A stretch of 29,669 nt of DNA from an uncultured Mordavella sp. (lineage in GTDB: Bacteria; Bacillota; Clostridia; Lachnospirales; Lachnospiraceae), in assembly GCA_902406105.1 (NCBI GenBank), contig CABPCP010000031.1, forward strand, positions 1 to 29,669, given 5' to 3'. Within the stretch, counting starts at the first letter, position 1. Each line of letters starts with the position of its first letter. Position numbers and translations under genes: made by a program. A model generated the notes under the pieces. The model was given only the letters and a program-made list of their open reading frames with translations. It was not told the DNA's origin and made no database searches. Below, piece by piece: positions 15,913 through 24,685 of the stretch.

Positions 15913-16803
15913 ATGGAGAACATGATAAAAAGCATGACAGGGTTCGGGCGCTGTGAAGTGTCTGAAGGAGATCGGAAATTTACAGTTGAAATGAAGGGAG
16001 TCAACCACCGGTACCTGGATGTGAATATCCGGATGCCCAAGAAACTGAATTTTTTCGAGACTTCGATCCGGAGCCTGCTGAAGAAAAGGATTCAACGGGG
16101 GAAAGTTGATCTTTTTATCACTTATGAAGACCTGTCGGAAGGACAGGTGTCTCTGAAATACAATCAAGGGCTGGCGGAAGAGTATCTGGCCTATTTTCGT
16201 AAAATGGAAGAACAATTTGGCCTGGAAAATGATATCCGGGTATCCACCATTTCCAAATGTCCGGAGGTGCTGACGATGGAAGAACAGGCCCTGGATGAGG
16301 AAGAACTCTGGAACGGGCTGGAGAAAGCGTTAAACGGCGCGGTCGATCACTTTATCGAGACCCGTGCGCTGGAGGGGGAGAATCTGAAAAAGGATATCCT
16401 GGAAAAGCTGGACGGAATGTTGGAGCTGGTAGGCTACATTGAAGAACGGTCGCCTAAGATCATCAGTGAATATCGTGAAAAGCTGGAAGCCAAAGTCCAG
16501 GAGCTTCTTGAGGATACCCAGATCGAGGAGAGCCGGATCGCCGCCGAGGTAGTGATCTTCGCGGATAAGATCTGTACAGACGAAGAACTGGTGCGGCTGA
16601 GAAGCCATATCGTACATATGAAGGAAACTTTGGAAGCTTCTGAGAGTGGGATTGGGAGAAAGCTGGACTTTATCGCTCAGGAAATGAACCGGGAGGCCAA
16701 TACGATCCTTTCCAAAGCCAATGATCTGGAAGTTTCCAACGTGGGGATCGATCTGAAAACAGAGATCGAAAAAGTGCGGGAACAGATCCAGAATATTGAA
16801 TAG
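15913..16803 (+). CDS. YicC/YloC family endoribonuclease
   Basis: A 296-residue protein of the YicC/YloC family, a group reported to include endoribonucleases acting on RNA decay and sRNA turnover. The N-terminus MIKSMTGFGR and VEMKGVNHRYLDVNIRMPK are the family hallmarks. The C-terminal LDFIAQEMNREANTILSKAN followed by an acidic metal-site-like region is also typical. The ATG at 15913 fits AAGGAAA spacing; the ATG at 15922 is an alternative that removes three residues. gmk and rpoZ follow, which is the usual order, but the small remA gene often found between yicC and gmk is absent. Confidence 0.92.
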   Translation: MENMIKSMTGFGRCEVSEGDRKFTVEMKGVNHRYLDVNIRMPKKLNFFETSIRSLLKKRIQRGKVDLFITYEDLSEGQVSLKYNQGLAEEYLAYFRKMEEQFGLENDIRVSTISKCPEVLTMEEQALDEEELWNGLEKALNGAVDHFIETRALEGENLKKDILEKLDGMLELVGYIEERSPKIISEYREKLEAKVQELLEDTQIEESRIAAEVVIFADKICTDEELVRLRSHIVHMKETLEASESGIGRKLDFIAQEMNREANTILSKANDLEVSNVGIDLKTEIEKVREQIQNIE

Positions 16804-16846
16804 ACAGAATGTAAATGAAGAGAACCATCGAGGGAGAGGGAAATCT

Positions 16847-17467
16847 GTGGATAAAAAAGGAATTTTAACGGTGGTGTCCGGATTCTCCGGCGCGGGAAAA
16901 GGGACGATCATGAAAGAACTGATAAAGCAGTATGATAATTACGCGCTTTCCATTTCTGCCACTACAAGAGCGCCCCGGCCGGGAGAAGAAGAGGGAAGAG
17001 AATATTTCTTCCGAACCGTGGAAGAATTTGAAAAAATGATTGCGAAAGAAGAATTGATAGAGTATGCTAAATATGTGGATAATTATTACGGAACGCCGCG
17101 GGCATACGTAGAAGAACAGCTTCAGGCCGGAAAAGATGTGATTCTGGAGATTGAGATCCAGGGAGCCTTGAAGGTTAAGAAAAAGTTTCCGGAAACCCTT
17201 CTGCTGTTTGTGACTCCGCCATCGGCGGAAGAGTTGAAGAACCGGCTGGTGAAGAGGGGGACGGAGACCATGGATGTGATCGAGTCCCGGATGAGAAGAG
17301 CCAGGGAAGAGGCGGAAGGAATGGATCAGTATGACTATCTGGTCGTCAACGATGTGCTTGAGGACTGTGTGGAAGAAGTCCATCAGATCATTCAGGGAGA
17401 ACACCGGAAAAGTTTCCGTAATATAGACTTTATAGAGAAGATGAGGAAGGAATTGAAAGGAGAATAA
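16847..17467 (+). CDS. gmk: Guanylate kinase
   Basis: Gmk phosphorylates GMP to GDP with ATP, feeding GTP and (p)ppGpp pools. The 206-residue protein has the P-loop GFSGAGKGT at residues 12-20. The GMP-binding segment is SATTRAPRPGEEEGREYFF near 34-52, and the lid arginines lie in ESRMRRAREE. The start is a GTG behind GGGAGAGGG; the in-frame TTG upstream overlaps yicC and has no site. It lies 43 bases after yicC and seven bases before rpoZ, consistent with one operon. Confidence 0.96.
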   Translation: MDKKGILTVVSGFSGAGKGTIMKELIKQYDNYALSISATTRAPRPGEEEGREYFFRTVEEFEKMIAKEELIEYAKYVDNYYGTPRAYVEEQLQAGKDVILEIEIQGALKVKKKFPETLLLFVTPPSAEELKNRLVKRGTETMDVIESRMRRAREEAEGMDQYDYLVVNDVLEDCVEEVHQIIQGEHRKSFRNIDFIEKMRKELKGE

Positions 17468-17473
17468 AAGCAT

Positions 17474-17713
17474 ATGCTGCATCCATCTTACACAGATTTA
17501 ATGAAGGTTGTAAACAAAGACGTAGAAGAGGGCGAGACCAAGGTGGTCAACAGCCGTTATTCAATTGTTATGGCCACAGCAAAGCGGGCCAGAGAGATCA
17601 TTGACGGAGCGGAACCGCTGGTACGCACTAAAGAAGGGGAAAAGCCGCTTTCGATCGCCATTGATGAACTGAACCAGGGAAAGGTTAAGATCGTTGGAGA
17701 AGAAGAGGAATAA
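17474..17713 (+). CDS. rpoZ: DNA-directed RNA polymerase omega subunit
   Basis: Omega is the small subunit that helps fold and attach beta-prime in RNA polymerase. The 79-residue protein has the family N-terminus MLHPSYTDLMK, the central NSRYSIVMATAKRAREI and the PLSIAIDEL segment. It starts seven bases after gmk with AAAGGAG at the end of gmk. A hairpin 24 bases downstream may reduce transcription into rimO. Confidence 0.95.
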   Translation: MLHPSYTDLMKVVNKDVEEGETKVVNSRYSIVMATAKRAREIIDGAEPLVRTKEGEKPLSIAIDELNQGKVKIVGEEEE

Positions 17714-17736
17714 CAGAAGATGAGTATGATCAGGAG

Positions 17737-17768
17737 GGCAGATGCCGGCAGGTATCTGCCTTTCTTCT
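17737..17768 (+). terminator. Weak terminator or attenuator between rpoZ and rimO
   Basis: GGCAGAT (17737-17743) pairs with ATCTGCC (17754-17760) around a 10-base loop, followed by TTTCTTCT. The short stem and broken T-run suggest partial termination within the operon. Confidence 0.55.
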
Positions 17769-17787
17769 AAACAAGAAGGAGGAAGGA

Positions 17788-19113
17788 ATGAATTTATTGT
17801 TTATTTCCCTGGGCTGTGATAAGAATCTGGTGGATTCGGAGGTCATGCTGGGGATCTTGGATGAAAAGGGATGGACGATCGTAGACAATGAGGAACAGGC
17901 GGATGCGATCGTCATCAATACCTGCTGTTTTATCCATGACGCAAAGGAAGAAAGCATCCAGACGATTCTGGAAATGGCAGAATATAAGAAGGAAGGAAGG
18001 CTGAAAGCTTTGGTCGTGACCGGATGCCTGGCTCAGAGATATCAAAAGGAGATCTTGGAAGAGATTCCGGAGGTAGACGCGGTCCTGGGAACAGCTTCCT
18101 ATGATAAGATCGCTGAGGCGCTGGAACAGGCTCTGGAGGCAGGAGGATATATCCGGATGGAAGATATCAACGCCCTGCCGCTGCCGGAGGCGAAACGGCT
18201 GGTGACTACAGGCGGCCACTATGCCTATCTGAAGATCGCGGAGGGCTGTGACAAACACTGTACTTACTGCATCATACCCAAGCTTAGGGGAAGCTACCGA
18301 AGCGTTCCCATAGAACGGCTTCTGAAAGAAGCGGAATCGCTTGCGGGTCAGGGAGTGAAAGAGTTGATCCTGGTGGCCCAGGAGACTACCGTCTACGGGA
18401 AGGACCTGTACGGGAAGAAATCGCTTCCAAGACTGCTGCGGGAATTATGCAAGGTCAAGGGGATCTATTGGATCCGGGTACTCTATTGTTATCCGGAAGA
18501 GGTGGATGATGAGCTGATCCAGGTAATGAAGGAAGAACCTAAGATCTGCCACTATATCGATCTTCCGATCCAGCACGCTTCCGATGAGATCTTGAAGCGG
18601 ATGGGAAGAAGGACTTCGAAAAGCCAATTATGCGGGATCATCGGGAAATTAAGAAAAGAGATCCCTGACATCACCATAAGGACCACCCTGATCACAGGAT
18701 TTCCGGGAGAGACGGAAAGCCAGCAGGAAGAACTGCTGGATTTTGTGGATGAGATGGAATTTGAACGATTGGGAGTCTTTACTTATTCTCCGGAAGAAGA
18801 TACTCCCGCGGCCCAGATGGAAGGCCAGATCCCGGAAGAGGTAAAGGAAGACCGGAAAGCTCAGATCATGGAGCTGCAGCAGGAGATCGCGTTCGATCAG
18901 GCCGAAGAGATGAAAGGCCGGGAAATGCTGGCAATGATCGAGGGGAAAATAGCCGATGAGAACGCTTATGTAGGAAGGACCTATAAAGACGCGCCCGGCG
19001 TGGACGGGCTGATCTTTATCAATACAGATGAGGAACTGATGACCGGAGACTTTGTGAAAGTCAGAGTGACCGGGGCATTAGAATATGATTTGATAGGAGA
19101 GTTGATAGAATGA
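17788..19113 (+). CDS. rimO: Ribosomal protein uS12 (S12) methylthiotransferase RimO
   Basis: RimO is a radical SAM enzyme that adds a methylthio group to a conserved aspartate of ribosomal protein S12. The 441-residue protein has the N-terminal cluster cysteines C10 (SLGCDKN), C46 (NTCCF) and C80 (TGCLAQRY). The radical SAM triad is C154/C158/C161 in CDKHCTYC. A C-terminal TRAM domain ends the protein (YVGRTYKDAPGVDGLIF). The GCDKNLVDSE segment favours RimO over MiaB. A strong AAGGAGGAAGG site precedes the ATG. Its stop overlaps the pgsA start as ATGA. Confidence 0.95.
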   Translation: MNLLFISLGCDKNLVDSEVMLGILDEKGWTIVDNEEQADAIVINTCCFIHDAKEESIQTILEMAEYKKEGRLKALVVTGCLAQRYQKEILEEIPEVDAVLGTASYDKIAEALEQALEAGGYIRMEDINALPLPEAKRLVTTGGHYAYLKIAEGCDKHCTYCIIPKLRGSYRSVPIERLLKEAESLAGQGVKELILVAQETTVYGKDLYGKKSLPRLLRELCKVKGIYWIRVLYCYPEEVDDELIQVMKEEPKICHYIDLPIQHASDEILKRMGRRTSKSQLCGIIGKLRKEIPDITIRTTLITGFPGETESQQEELLDFVDEMEFERLGVFTYSPEEDTPAAQMEGQIPEEVKEDRKAQIMELQQEIAFDQAEEMKGREMLAMIEGKIADENAYVGRTYKDAPGVDGLIFINTDEELMTGDFVKVRVTGALEYDLIGELIE

Positions 19114-19652
19114 ATCTGCCAAATAAGTTGACGGTATTGCGAGTGATCATGGTACCCTTTTTTGTTTTCTTTATGCTGACGGACACAGGCGGAGCGGCGA
19201 ATAAATGGATCGCTCTGGTACTGTTCTGTGTGGCCAGCCTTACGGATATGCTGGACGGAAAGATCGCCAGGTCCAGGAATCTGGTGACGAACTTTGGAAA
19301 GTTTATGGATCCTCTGGCGGATAAGCTGCTGGTGTGCTCCGCTATGATCTGTATGATCCCGGACGGTACCCTTTCCGCCTGGTTTGTGATCGTTATCATT
19401 GCCAGGGAATTTATCATCAGCGGGTTCCGCCTGGTGGCTTCTGACAACGGGATCGTGATCGCGGCCAGCTACTGGGGGAAATTTAAGACGGTGTCCCAGA
19501 TGTTTATGATCATTGTACTCATTGCTGATCTGGGCGGCATCTTCGATGTGATCGGAACGGTGCTGATCTGGCTGTCTTTGATCTTGACAATCGTATCCCT
19601 GATCGATTACGTGGCCAAGAATGTGCAGGTGCTGACAAAAGGAGGGATGTAA
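19110..19652 (+). CDS. pgsA: CDP-diacylglycerol–glycerol-3-phosphate 3-phosphatidyltransferase
   Basis: PgsA makes phosphatidylglycerol phosphate, the first step toward phosphatidylglycerol and cardiolipin. The 180-residue membrane protein has the CDP-alcohol phosphotransferase signature: D49-G50-X2-A53-R54, X8, G63-X3-D67-X3-D71 (within DGKIARSR and GKFMDPLADK). Several hydrophobic helices follow. The N-terminus NLPNKLTVLRV is typical. The start overlaps the rimO stop by four bases, indicating translational coupling. cinA begins four bases after its stop, the usual pgsA–cinA order. Confidence 0.95.
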   Translation: MNLPNKLTVLRVIMVPFFVFFMLTDTGGAANKWIALVLFCVASLTDMLDGKIARSRNLVTNFGKFMDPLADKLLVCSAMICMIPDGTLSAWFVIVIIAREFIISGFRLVASDNGIVIAASYWGKFKTVSQMFMIIVLIADLGGIFDVIGTVLIWLSLILTIVSLIDYVAKNVQVLTKGGM

Positions 19653-19655
19653 AGC

Positions 19656-20900
19656 ATGACGGTAGAGTTGATTTCGGTAGGAACTGAGATCCTGCTTGGA
19701 AATATTATCAATACCAATGCGGCCTATCTGTCAGAGCAATGTGCTCTTTTGGGCCTTTCCTGTTATCATCAAAGCGTTGTGGGAGATAACGAAGAGAGAC
19801 TGGAAGAAGAGCTGCGCCGTGCCCTGTCCCGGTCGGATATTGTGATTTTAAGCGGGGGCCTTGGTCCTACGAAGGACGATCTGACTAAAGAGGTGACGGC
19901 CAAAGTGTTTGGATGTCAGTTAAAGGAAGATCCCCATACAAGGGCCAGGATCCAGGAGTATTTTGACCGGAATCCAAGACGGAAGATCACATCGAATAAC
20001 TGGAAACAGGCGTTGGTTCCGGAGGGCGCGGTCGTTATAGATAATCATAATGGAACGGCTCCAGGACTGATCCTGGAAGAGAATGGAAAGACGGCCGTCC
20101 TTCTGCCGGGACCGCCGGGAGAACTGCGGCCTATGTTTGAGAGGGATATCGCCCCTTATTTGAACAAACGGGAACCAGAGGGAATCTATTCTCATATGAT
20201 CAAGATCTGCGGAATGGGAGAGAGTCAGGTGGAGGCCCAGATCACAGATCTGATGGAACAGGGGAAGCCCACATTGGCCCCTTACGCCAAGACGGGAGAG
20301 GTCCATCTCAGAATAACGGCCAAGGCAGACAGCCAAAATCGGGCAGAGGAATTGATCCGTCCTGTGGAAAAGAAATTGTATGAAAGATTTGGAAATCTGA
20401 TCTATACGAATCAGGAAGAGGTAACGCTGGAAGAAGTGATAGTTAGGCTTTTGGAGGAAAAGAATCTGACTCTTACCACGGCAGAGTCCTGTACCGGAGG
20501 CCTTTTGGCAGGAAGGATCATGAACGTGCCTGGAGCTTCTGATGTATATCAGGAGGGACATATCACCTACTCCAATGAAGCGAAGGAAAAGATTCTGGGT
20601 GTCAGGCATGAGACTTTGGAAACTTATGGGGCAGTCAGCCCTCAGACGGCTGCGGAGATGGCTGCGGGAGCGGCCGCGGCAGCCGGAGCCGGCGCGGCTC
20701 TTTCCGTGACCGGAATCGCGGGACCGGGAGGAGGGACAGAAGATAAACCGGTGGGCCTTGTCTATATTGGCTGTCAGGTCGGAGGAAAATGCAGGGTAGA
20801 AAAATATCATTTTACCGGGAATCGAGAGAAGAACCGGGAATTCTCAGTGGTAAACGCACTGACGCTTCTGCGGGAGGAACTGTTGAAGTCTTCAGAATAA
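19656..20900 (+). CDS. cinA: CinA family protein, nicotinamide-nucleotide amidohydrolase type
   Basis: The 414-residue protein has both usual parts. The N-terminal MoCF-like domain spans about 1-170 (MTVELISVGTEILLGNIINT, then LSGGLGPTKDDLT), a fold linked to ADP-ribose pyrophosphatase activity in some members. The C-terminal domain, about 255-410, is the nicotinamide-nucleotide deamidase type with AESCTGGLLAG, TYSNEAKEK and SVTGIAGPGGG. It may act in pyridine nucleotide salvage; older names tie it to competence. The ATG follows AAAGGAGGGATG. In many Firmicutes recA follows, but here the next gene is the first GNAT–membrane fusion, 12 bases downstream. Confidence 0.95.
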   Translation: MTVELISVGTEILLGNIINTNAAYLSEQCALLGLSCYHQSVVGDNEERLEEELRRALSRSDIVILSGGLGPTKDDLTKEVTAKVFGCQLKEDPHTRARIQEYFDRNPRRKITSNNWKQALVPEGAVVIDNHNGTAPGLILEENGKTAVLLPGPPGELRPMFERDIAPYLNKREPEGIYSHMIKICGMGESQVEAQITDLMEQGKPTLAPYAKTGEVHLRITAKADSQNRAEELIRPVEKKLYERFGNLIYTNQEEVTLEEVIVRLLEEKNLTLTTAESCTGGLLAGRIMNVPGASDVYQEGHITYSNEAKEKILGVRHETLETYGAVSPQTAAEMAAGAAAAAGAGAALSVTGIAGPGGGTEDKPVGLVYIGCQVGGKCRVEKYHFTGNREKNREFSVVNALTLLREELLKSSE

Positions 20901-20912
20901 GGAGAGATGCTT

Positions 20913-22379
20913 ATGGAAATCAGACGTTTGGAACACCAGGAATTACTGCCGGCTCTTCATCTGGTGTGGGAGGTGTTTGCTCAAGACGTGGCGCCATCCT
21001 ATACGCCGGAGGGAGTGGCGGAATTTCAGAAATTCATCAAATATGAAAATATCAGCCCGTTGTTCCAGAAACAGGAACAGCTCTTCTTTGGAGCTTTTGA
21101 AAATGGCCGGATGTGCGGAACTGCCGCGGTGGGCAATAATGGACATATCAGTCTTTTCTTTGTGAAAAAAGAATATCAGAGAAAAGGTATAGGAAGAATG
21201 TTGTTCCAGACAATATATAACTGCTGTGTACAGGAGCTTTCTGTCCGGGAGGTGACAGTGTACGCCGCGCCAACGGCGGTGCCGATCTATGAGCGGCTGG
21301 GGCTTCGCGTGACGGGCCCGGAGAGGGAAGAGCATGGCATCCGTTATGTTCCCATGTCTGTCTACGCCAGTATGGGACTGGTTCAGCCAGTAAAGAAAAA
21401 GTCAAAGACTCCGGTGATCATCGCGGCAGCGGCAGGAGCAGTGCTTTTGATCGCGATCCTTTTGGCAGGCGTGTTTTTTGTCCGTAATTTCCAGAGGGCG
21501 GTCCGGATGACCGACGAATATCTTGAAGAACAGCCGGAGAACGGCTGGGATTCTGGAGACGGCTGGGATTCCGGAGATGGCTGGGGAAACGGAGACGGCT
21601 GGGATTCCGGCGGTGAAAGCCTGGAACTAAACGGCCTGGATGCGGTGCCTGCTTACGAGGCGGAAGCCCTTTCTTACCAGATTCAGGAAGAAACATACAG
21701 TTTCATCGATGATGAGAAACAGTCCACGGTGATTCAATTCGATGTCCGATATCCGGTACTGGAGGGGTTGGATTCCCAGGCGGCCGATGAGATCAACGAA
21801 GCGATCAGAAGCTGCGCCATGGAAACGGCCGATAAAATCTATCTCAATCCGTCCCAGGAGATCAAGGAAAGAGTCCTGGGGGAAGAGGTGCCTATTTTAG
21901 CAAGCAGTGTGACTTATAAGGTTTGTTACGCGGGAGAAGATTTTATCAGTATTGCTTTTGAGGATTACAGCTATCAGGGAAGTCAGGAAGCTTTTCAGGC
22001 AGATTTAAGGACTATCAATATCGGCCTGAAAGACGGGAAGATCTATCAAGTAAAAGATGTTGTGAATCTGGATGAAGCGTTTGCCGCGGACTGGCTGGAG
22101 GAAATGCGCGGGGAAGCGGAAAATGAAGAATTTCTATCGGAACTGAGCACTCAGCAGATGTTGGCGGCTTTAGGAGGAGATACAATAAACGGCGTGTATA
22201 AGGCAAATTTTTTTGTCCATGCAGATGGAATTGAGATTGGATATGATTTGAACTATCCAGCCGATGATCCTCATGATCTTGGATATATCTGGGTGACAGC
22301 GCCCTTTACATTTGAAGAGATCGCTTCCTATGCTTCGGACAGCGGATTTTGGAACAATATTGATGTTTATGCTCAGTAA
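20913..22379 (+). CDS. GNAT–transmembrane–extracellular RsiV/DUF3298-like fusion, copy 1
   Basis: A 488-residue protein with four parts. Residues 1-150 form a GNAT acetyltransferase with an intact acetyl-CoA loop (YQRKGIGRML near 88). KKKSK then a single hydrophobic helix (about 166-190) predicts the N-terminus inside. A stalk near 209-234 is four units of GWDSGD type. Residues about 250-488 look like the extracellular part of RsiV-type proteins (DUF3298), with DVRYPVLEGL, ITYKV-like VTYKVCYAGEDFISIAFEDY, INIGLKDGKIY and the late FTFEEIASY. The start is the ATG at 20913, eight bases after AAGGAG; an ATG at 20907 is too close to the site. Function is unknown; it could couple an outside signal to acetylation inside. 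Confidence 0.8.
   Translation: MEIRRLEHQELLPALHLVWEVFAQDVAPSYTPEGVAEFQKFIKYENISPLFQKQEQLFFGAFENGRMCGTAAVGNNGHISLFFVKKEYQRKGIGRMLFQTIYNCCVQELSVREVTVYAAPTAVPIYERLGLRVTGPEREEHGIRYVPMSVYASMGLVQPVKKKSKTPVIIAAAAGAVLLIAILLAGVFFVRNFQRAVRMTDEYLEEQPENGWDSGDGWDSGDGWGNGDGWDSGGESLELNGLDAVPAYEAEALSYQIQEETYSFIDDEKQSTVIQFDVRYPVLEGLDSQAADEINEAIRSCAMETADKIYLNPSQEIKERVLGEEVPILASSVTYKVCYAGEDFISIAFEDYSYQGSQEAFQADLRTINIGLKDGKIYQVKDVVNLDEAFAADWLEEMRGEAENEEFLSELSTQQMLAALGGDTINGVYKANFFVHADGIEIGYDLNYPADDPHDLGYIWVTAPFTFEEIASYASDSGFWNNIDVYAQ
21543..21614 (+). repeat. Four 18-bp tandem repeats encoding a GWDSGD stalk
   Basis: Four consecutive in-frame units of GGCTGGGATTCyGGAGAy type start at 21543, 21561, 21579 and 21597, encoding GWDSGD, GWDSGD, GWGNGD and GWDSGG. 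They lie just outside the predicted membrane helix. The 18-bp unit keeps frame, so copy number could vary between strains and change stalk length. Confidence 0.85.
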
Positions 22380-22402
22380 GAGCGGAAGAGGGGGAAAAGA
22401 GT

Positions 22403-23836
22403 ATGGAGATTCATTTGCTGGAACGACATGAAATCCATGAGGCGCTGGCAATGTCTGCCGAGATTTTTGACGGCCTCGAGAAAGAAGAGGAGATCAGCCG
22501 CCAGGTGGAGGAAGGCAATCTGATTTTTGCCGGGTGTTTTGGAGACGGGCAGATAAACGGGCTTCTGGGATGGGGCATGGCAGACAGCGGCGGAGAGATC
22601 TTGTTTGTGTTTGTAAAGGAGGAACATCGCCGGCATGGAATGGGCGCGGCAATCGTAGAAATGCTGTGCCAGGCGTGCAGCCAAAAGTATTTGGTCCTTA
22701 GGATCACCACGGCGGCTCCGTTAGAACTGGTTCCTTTTTTCAACCGATGCGGACTTGTGATTTATGGTCCGGAGCGGCTGGAACATGGAAGAAAAACCCT
22801 ACCTATGGAACGGATGATTTCCCCGGCTCAGGTAAAGCCCCGGAAAAATACTTTCCATATGGGCCTGATCATTGGAGGAGTCTGTGTGGCGGCGCTGCTT
22901 CTGTGTGTGCTTATTTTTTTCCTGGGACGCGGTGTAGTCCAGGAAATCGCGGATCACAAAGGAGCGGAGGAAGAGCGGCAGATCACCGAGGAAGAGAAGC
23001 CGGAGGAAGAGCCTTCCTATCAGATTCCGACGGATCCTGCACCGCCCGGCGAAGAACAGGAAAAGGAAGAGGGACAGCCGGAAGGGGAAGATGGAATAGA
23101 AGGGATCGAGGCTTACATATCTGAAGCTGCCGGTTATGAACTGACGGAAGAGGTTTATACAGAAGGAGAAGATACAGAGACTTCGACGATCGATTACCAG
23201 ATCCGGTATCCGCAGGTTTCCGGTCTTCCTTCAGGAAAAGATGAAGAAGTAAATCAGATCCTGAGAGATGCGGCTATGGCAAACGCGGATTCTTATTATA
23301 TAAATCCCACCCCGGAGATCCAGGAATTCTTGGATCAGCAGGAGTATCTTTATTTAGGCAGCGAAGTAGAATATAAAGTTACCTATATGGACGAGAACCT
23401 TCTGTGTGTGGTGTTTGACGATCATTATTTCACTGGTTCAGTCTATGGGGAATATTCTGCTCTGCGGGTGCGGATCATAGACTTGAATTTGGCCAGCCGC
23501 TATGAGATCCAGGATGTGCTGCAGACGGATGGAACATTCCTTGAGACCTGGCGTGAGAAGATGCTGGAAGAAGATCCGGATAATTACCCGGCCGCGGAAC
23601 TTCCCGATGAGGTACTTCAGGAGACACTGACGGGAGCTATCGCGGAAAACAGATATTTCTCCAATCTTCTGCTGACGAAAAACGGCGTGGAGGTGGGATT
23701 TACCTATGCATTTTCCAGTGAGGACGGCCAGAGACTTTCGCGGGGCTGGGTGACTGCGCCCTTCACCCCGGAAGAGATCGCGCCCTATCAGACAGACAGC
23801 CAGATGTGGAACTTGTTCCATGTGCAGGAAAACTAA
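22403..23836 (+). CDS. GNAT–transmembrane–extracellular RsiV/DUF3298-like fusion, copy 2
   Basis: A 477-residue paralogue of the preceding gene with the same order of parts. The GNAT domain at 1-140 has VKEEHRRHGMGAAIVEML, so the acetyl-CoA loop is intact. KPRK precedes a helix at about 152-175. An acidic, proline-rich stalk (about 184-235) replaces the GWDSGD repeats. The extracellular domain runs from about 240 to 477, with YQIRYPQVSGL, VEYKVTYMDENLLCVVFDD and TAPFTPEEIAPY. Both copies share GLxxxGPERxEHG and PM at the end of the GNAT part, pointing to tandem duplication followed by strong divergence. It begins 23 bases after copy 1 behind GAGGGGGAAAAG. Confidence 0.8.
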   Translation: MEIHLLERHEIHEALAMSAEIFDGLEKEEEISRQVEEGNLIFAGCFGDGQINGLLGWGMADSGGEILFVFVKEEHRRHGMGAAIVEMLCQACSQKYLVLRITTAAPLELVPFFNRCGLVIYGPERLEHGRKTLPMERMISPAQVKPRKNTFHMGLIIGGVCVAALLLCVLIFFLGRGVVQEIADHKGAEEERQITEEEKPEEEPSYQIPTDPAPPGEEQEKEEGQPEGEDGIEGIEAYISEAAGYELTEEVYTEGEDTETSTIDYQIRYPQVSGLPSGKDEEVNQILRDAAMANADSYYINPTPEIQEFLDQQEYLYLGSEVEYKVTYMDENLLCVVFDDHYFTGSVYGEYSALRVRIIDLNLASRYEIQDVLQTDGTFLETWREKMLEEDPDNYPAAELPDEVLQETLTGAIAENRYFSNLLLTKNGVEVGFTYAFSSEDGQRLSRGWVTAPFTPEEIAPYQTDSQMWNLFHVQEN

Positions 23837-23839
23837 TAA

Positions 23840-23897
23840 TTGACGAATCAACCAATCTATGAGAAAATATAACGTGGTATGGTGTTAAAGTTATAAC
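23840..23897 (+). promoter_or_regulatory. Regulatory gap before the scaffold/GGGtGRT pair
   Basis: The 105-base gap has a good -35-like TTGACG (23840-23845), but TATAAC (23868-23873) is too far (22 bases) and GAAAAT at 17 bases is poor. A second TATAAC (23892-23897) and a loose TAAAG…CTTTA inverted repeat (23886-23905) follow. A promoter is likely here, but I cannot fix it. Confidence 0.35.
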
Positions 23898-23941
23898 AAC
23901 CTTTACGACAGAAAAGATTCATAGTTGAAAGGAGTTTTAAA

Positions 23942-24634
23942 ATGATTTATTCACACGAAGTAGAAATGATGTGTCCGGTAGCGCAGGGCGCGAATCACGG
24001 ACCAGCTCCAATCCCGGAAGAAGCAAAATGGGTACAGGCAAAAGAGATCAAAGATATTTCCGGCCTGACGCATGGTGTGGGCTGGTGTGCTCCACAGCAG
24101 GGTACCTGTAAACTGACGCTGAATGTGAAAGATGGGATCATCCAGGAAGCGCTGGTAGAGACTATTGGATGTTCAGGAATGACTCATTCCGCGGCTATGG
24201 CTTCCGAAATCCTTCCGGGCAAGACTATTTTAGAGGCGTTGAACACAGACTTGGTCTGTGATGCGATCAATACAGCAATGAGAGAACTTTTCCTTCAGAT
24301 CGTATACGGAAGGACCCAGAGCGCGTTCTCAGAAGATGGTCTTCCGATCGGCGCGGGCCTGGAAGATCTTGGAAAAGGCCTTCGTTCCCAGGTAGGGACC
24401 ATGTATGGAACTCTGGCAAAAGGTCCCCGTTATCTTGAGATGGCTGAAGGGTATGTGACAGGGATCGCGCTGGACGACCATGACGAGATTATCGGATACC
24501 AGTTCGTAAGCCTTGGCAAATTTACAGATTTCATTAAGGCCGGAGATACCCCGAATGATGCGTGGGAAAAAGCAAAAGGACAGTATGGACGTGTCGCGGA
24601 CGCAGTGAAGATCATTGATCCACGGAAAGAGTAG
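23942..24634 (+). CDS. IscU/NifU-like iron–sulfur scaffold protein
   Basis: A 230-residue protein whose central part resembles the NifU/IscU N-terminal scaffold: GCSGMTHSAAMASEILPGKT, then a further Cys in TDLVCDAIN. Cysteines at about 49, 56, 77 and 106 could hold a cluster; an extra one is at 11. It is longer than IscU (about 125-150 residues), with additional N- and C-terminal regions of unknown role (DDHDEIIGYQFVSLGKFTDF). It is paired with the GGGtGRT gene 51 bases downstream, an arrangement I recall as recurrent in anaerobic Firmicutes. A shared transcript is likely. The client of any cluster is unknown. Confidence 0.82.
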   Translation: MIYSHEVEMMCPVAQGANHGPAPIPEEAKWVQAKEIKDISGLTHGVGWCAPQQGTCKLTLNVKDGIIQEALVETIGCSGMTHSAAMASEILPGKTILEALNTDLVCDAINTAMRELFLQIVYGRTQSAFSEDGLPIGAGLEDLGKGLRSQVGTMYGTLAKGPRYLEMAEGYVTGIALDDHDEIIGYQFVSLGKFTDFIKAGDTPNDAWEKAKGQYGRVADAVKIIDPRKE

Positions 24635-24685
24635 ACGCGGCAGGATAAGTGTTATTGAAAAGAACAAATTCAGGAGGGTACATAA

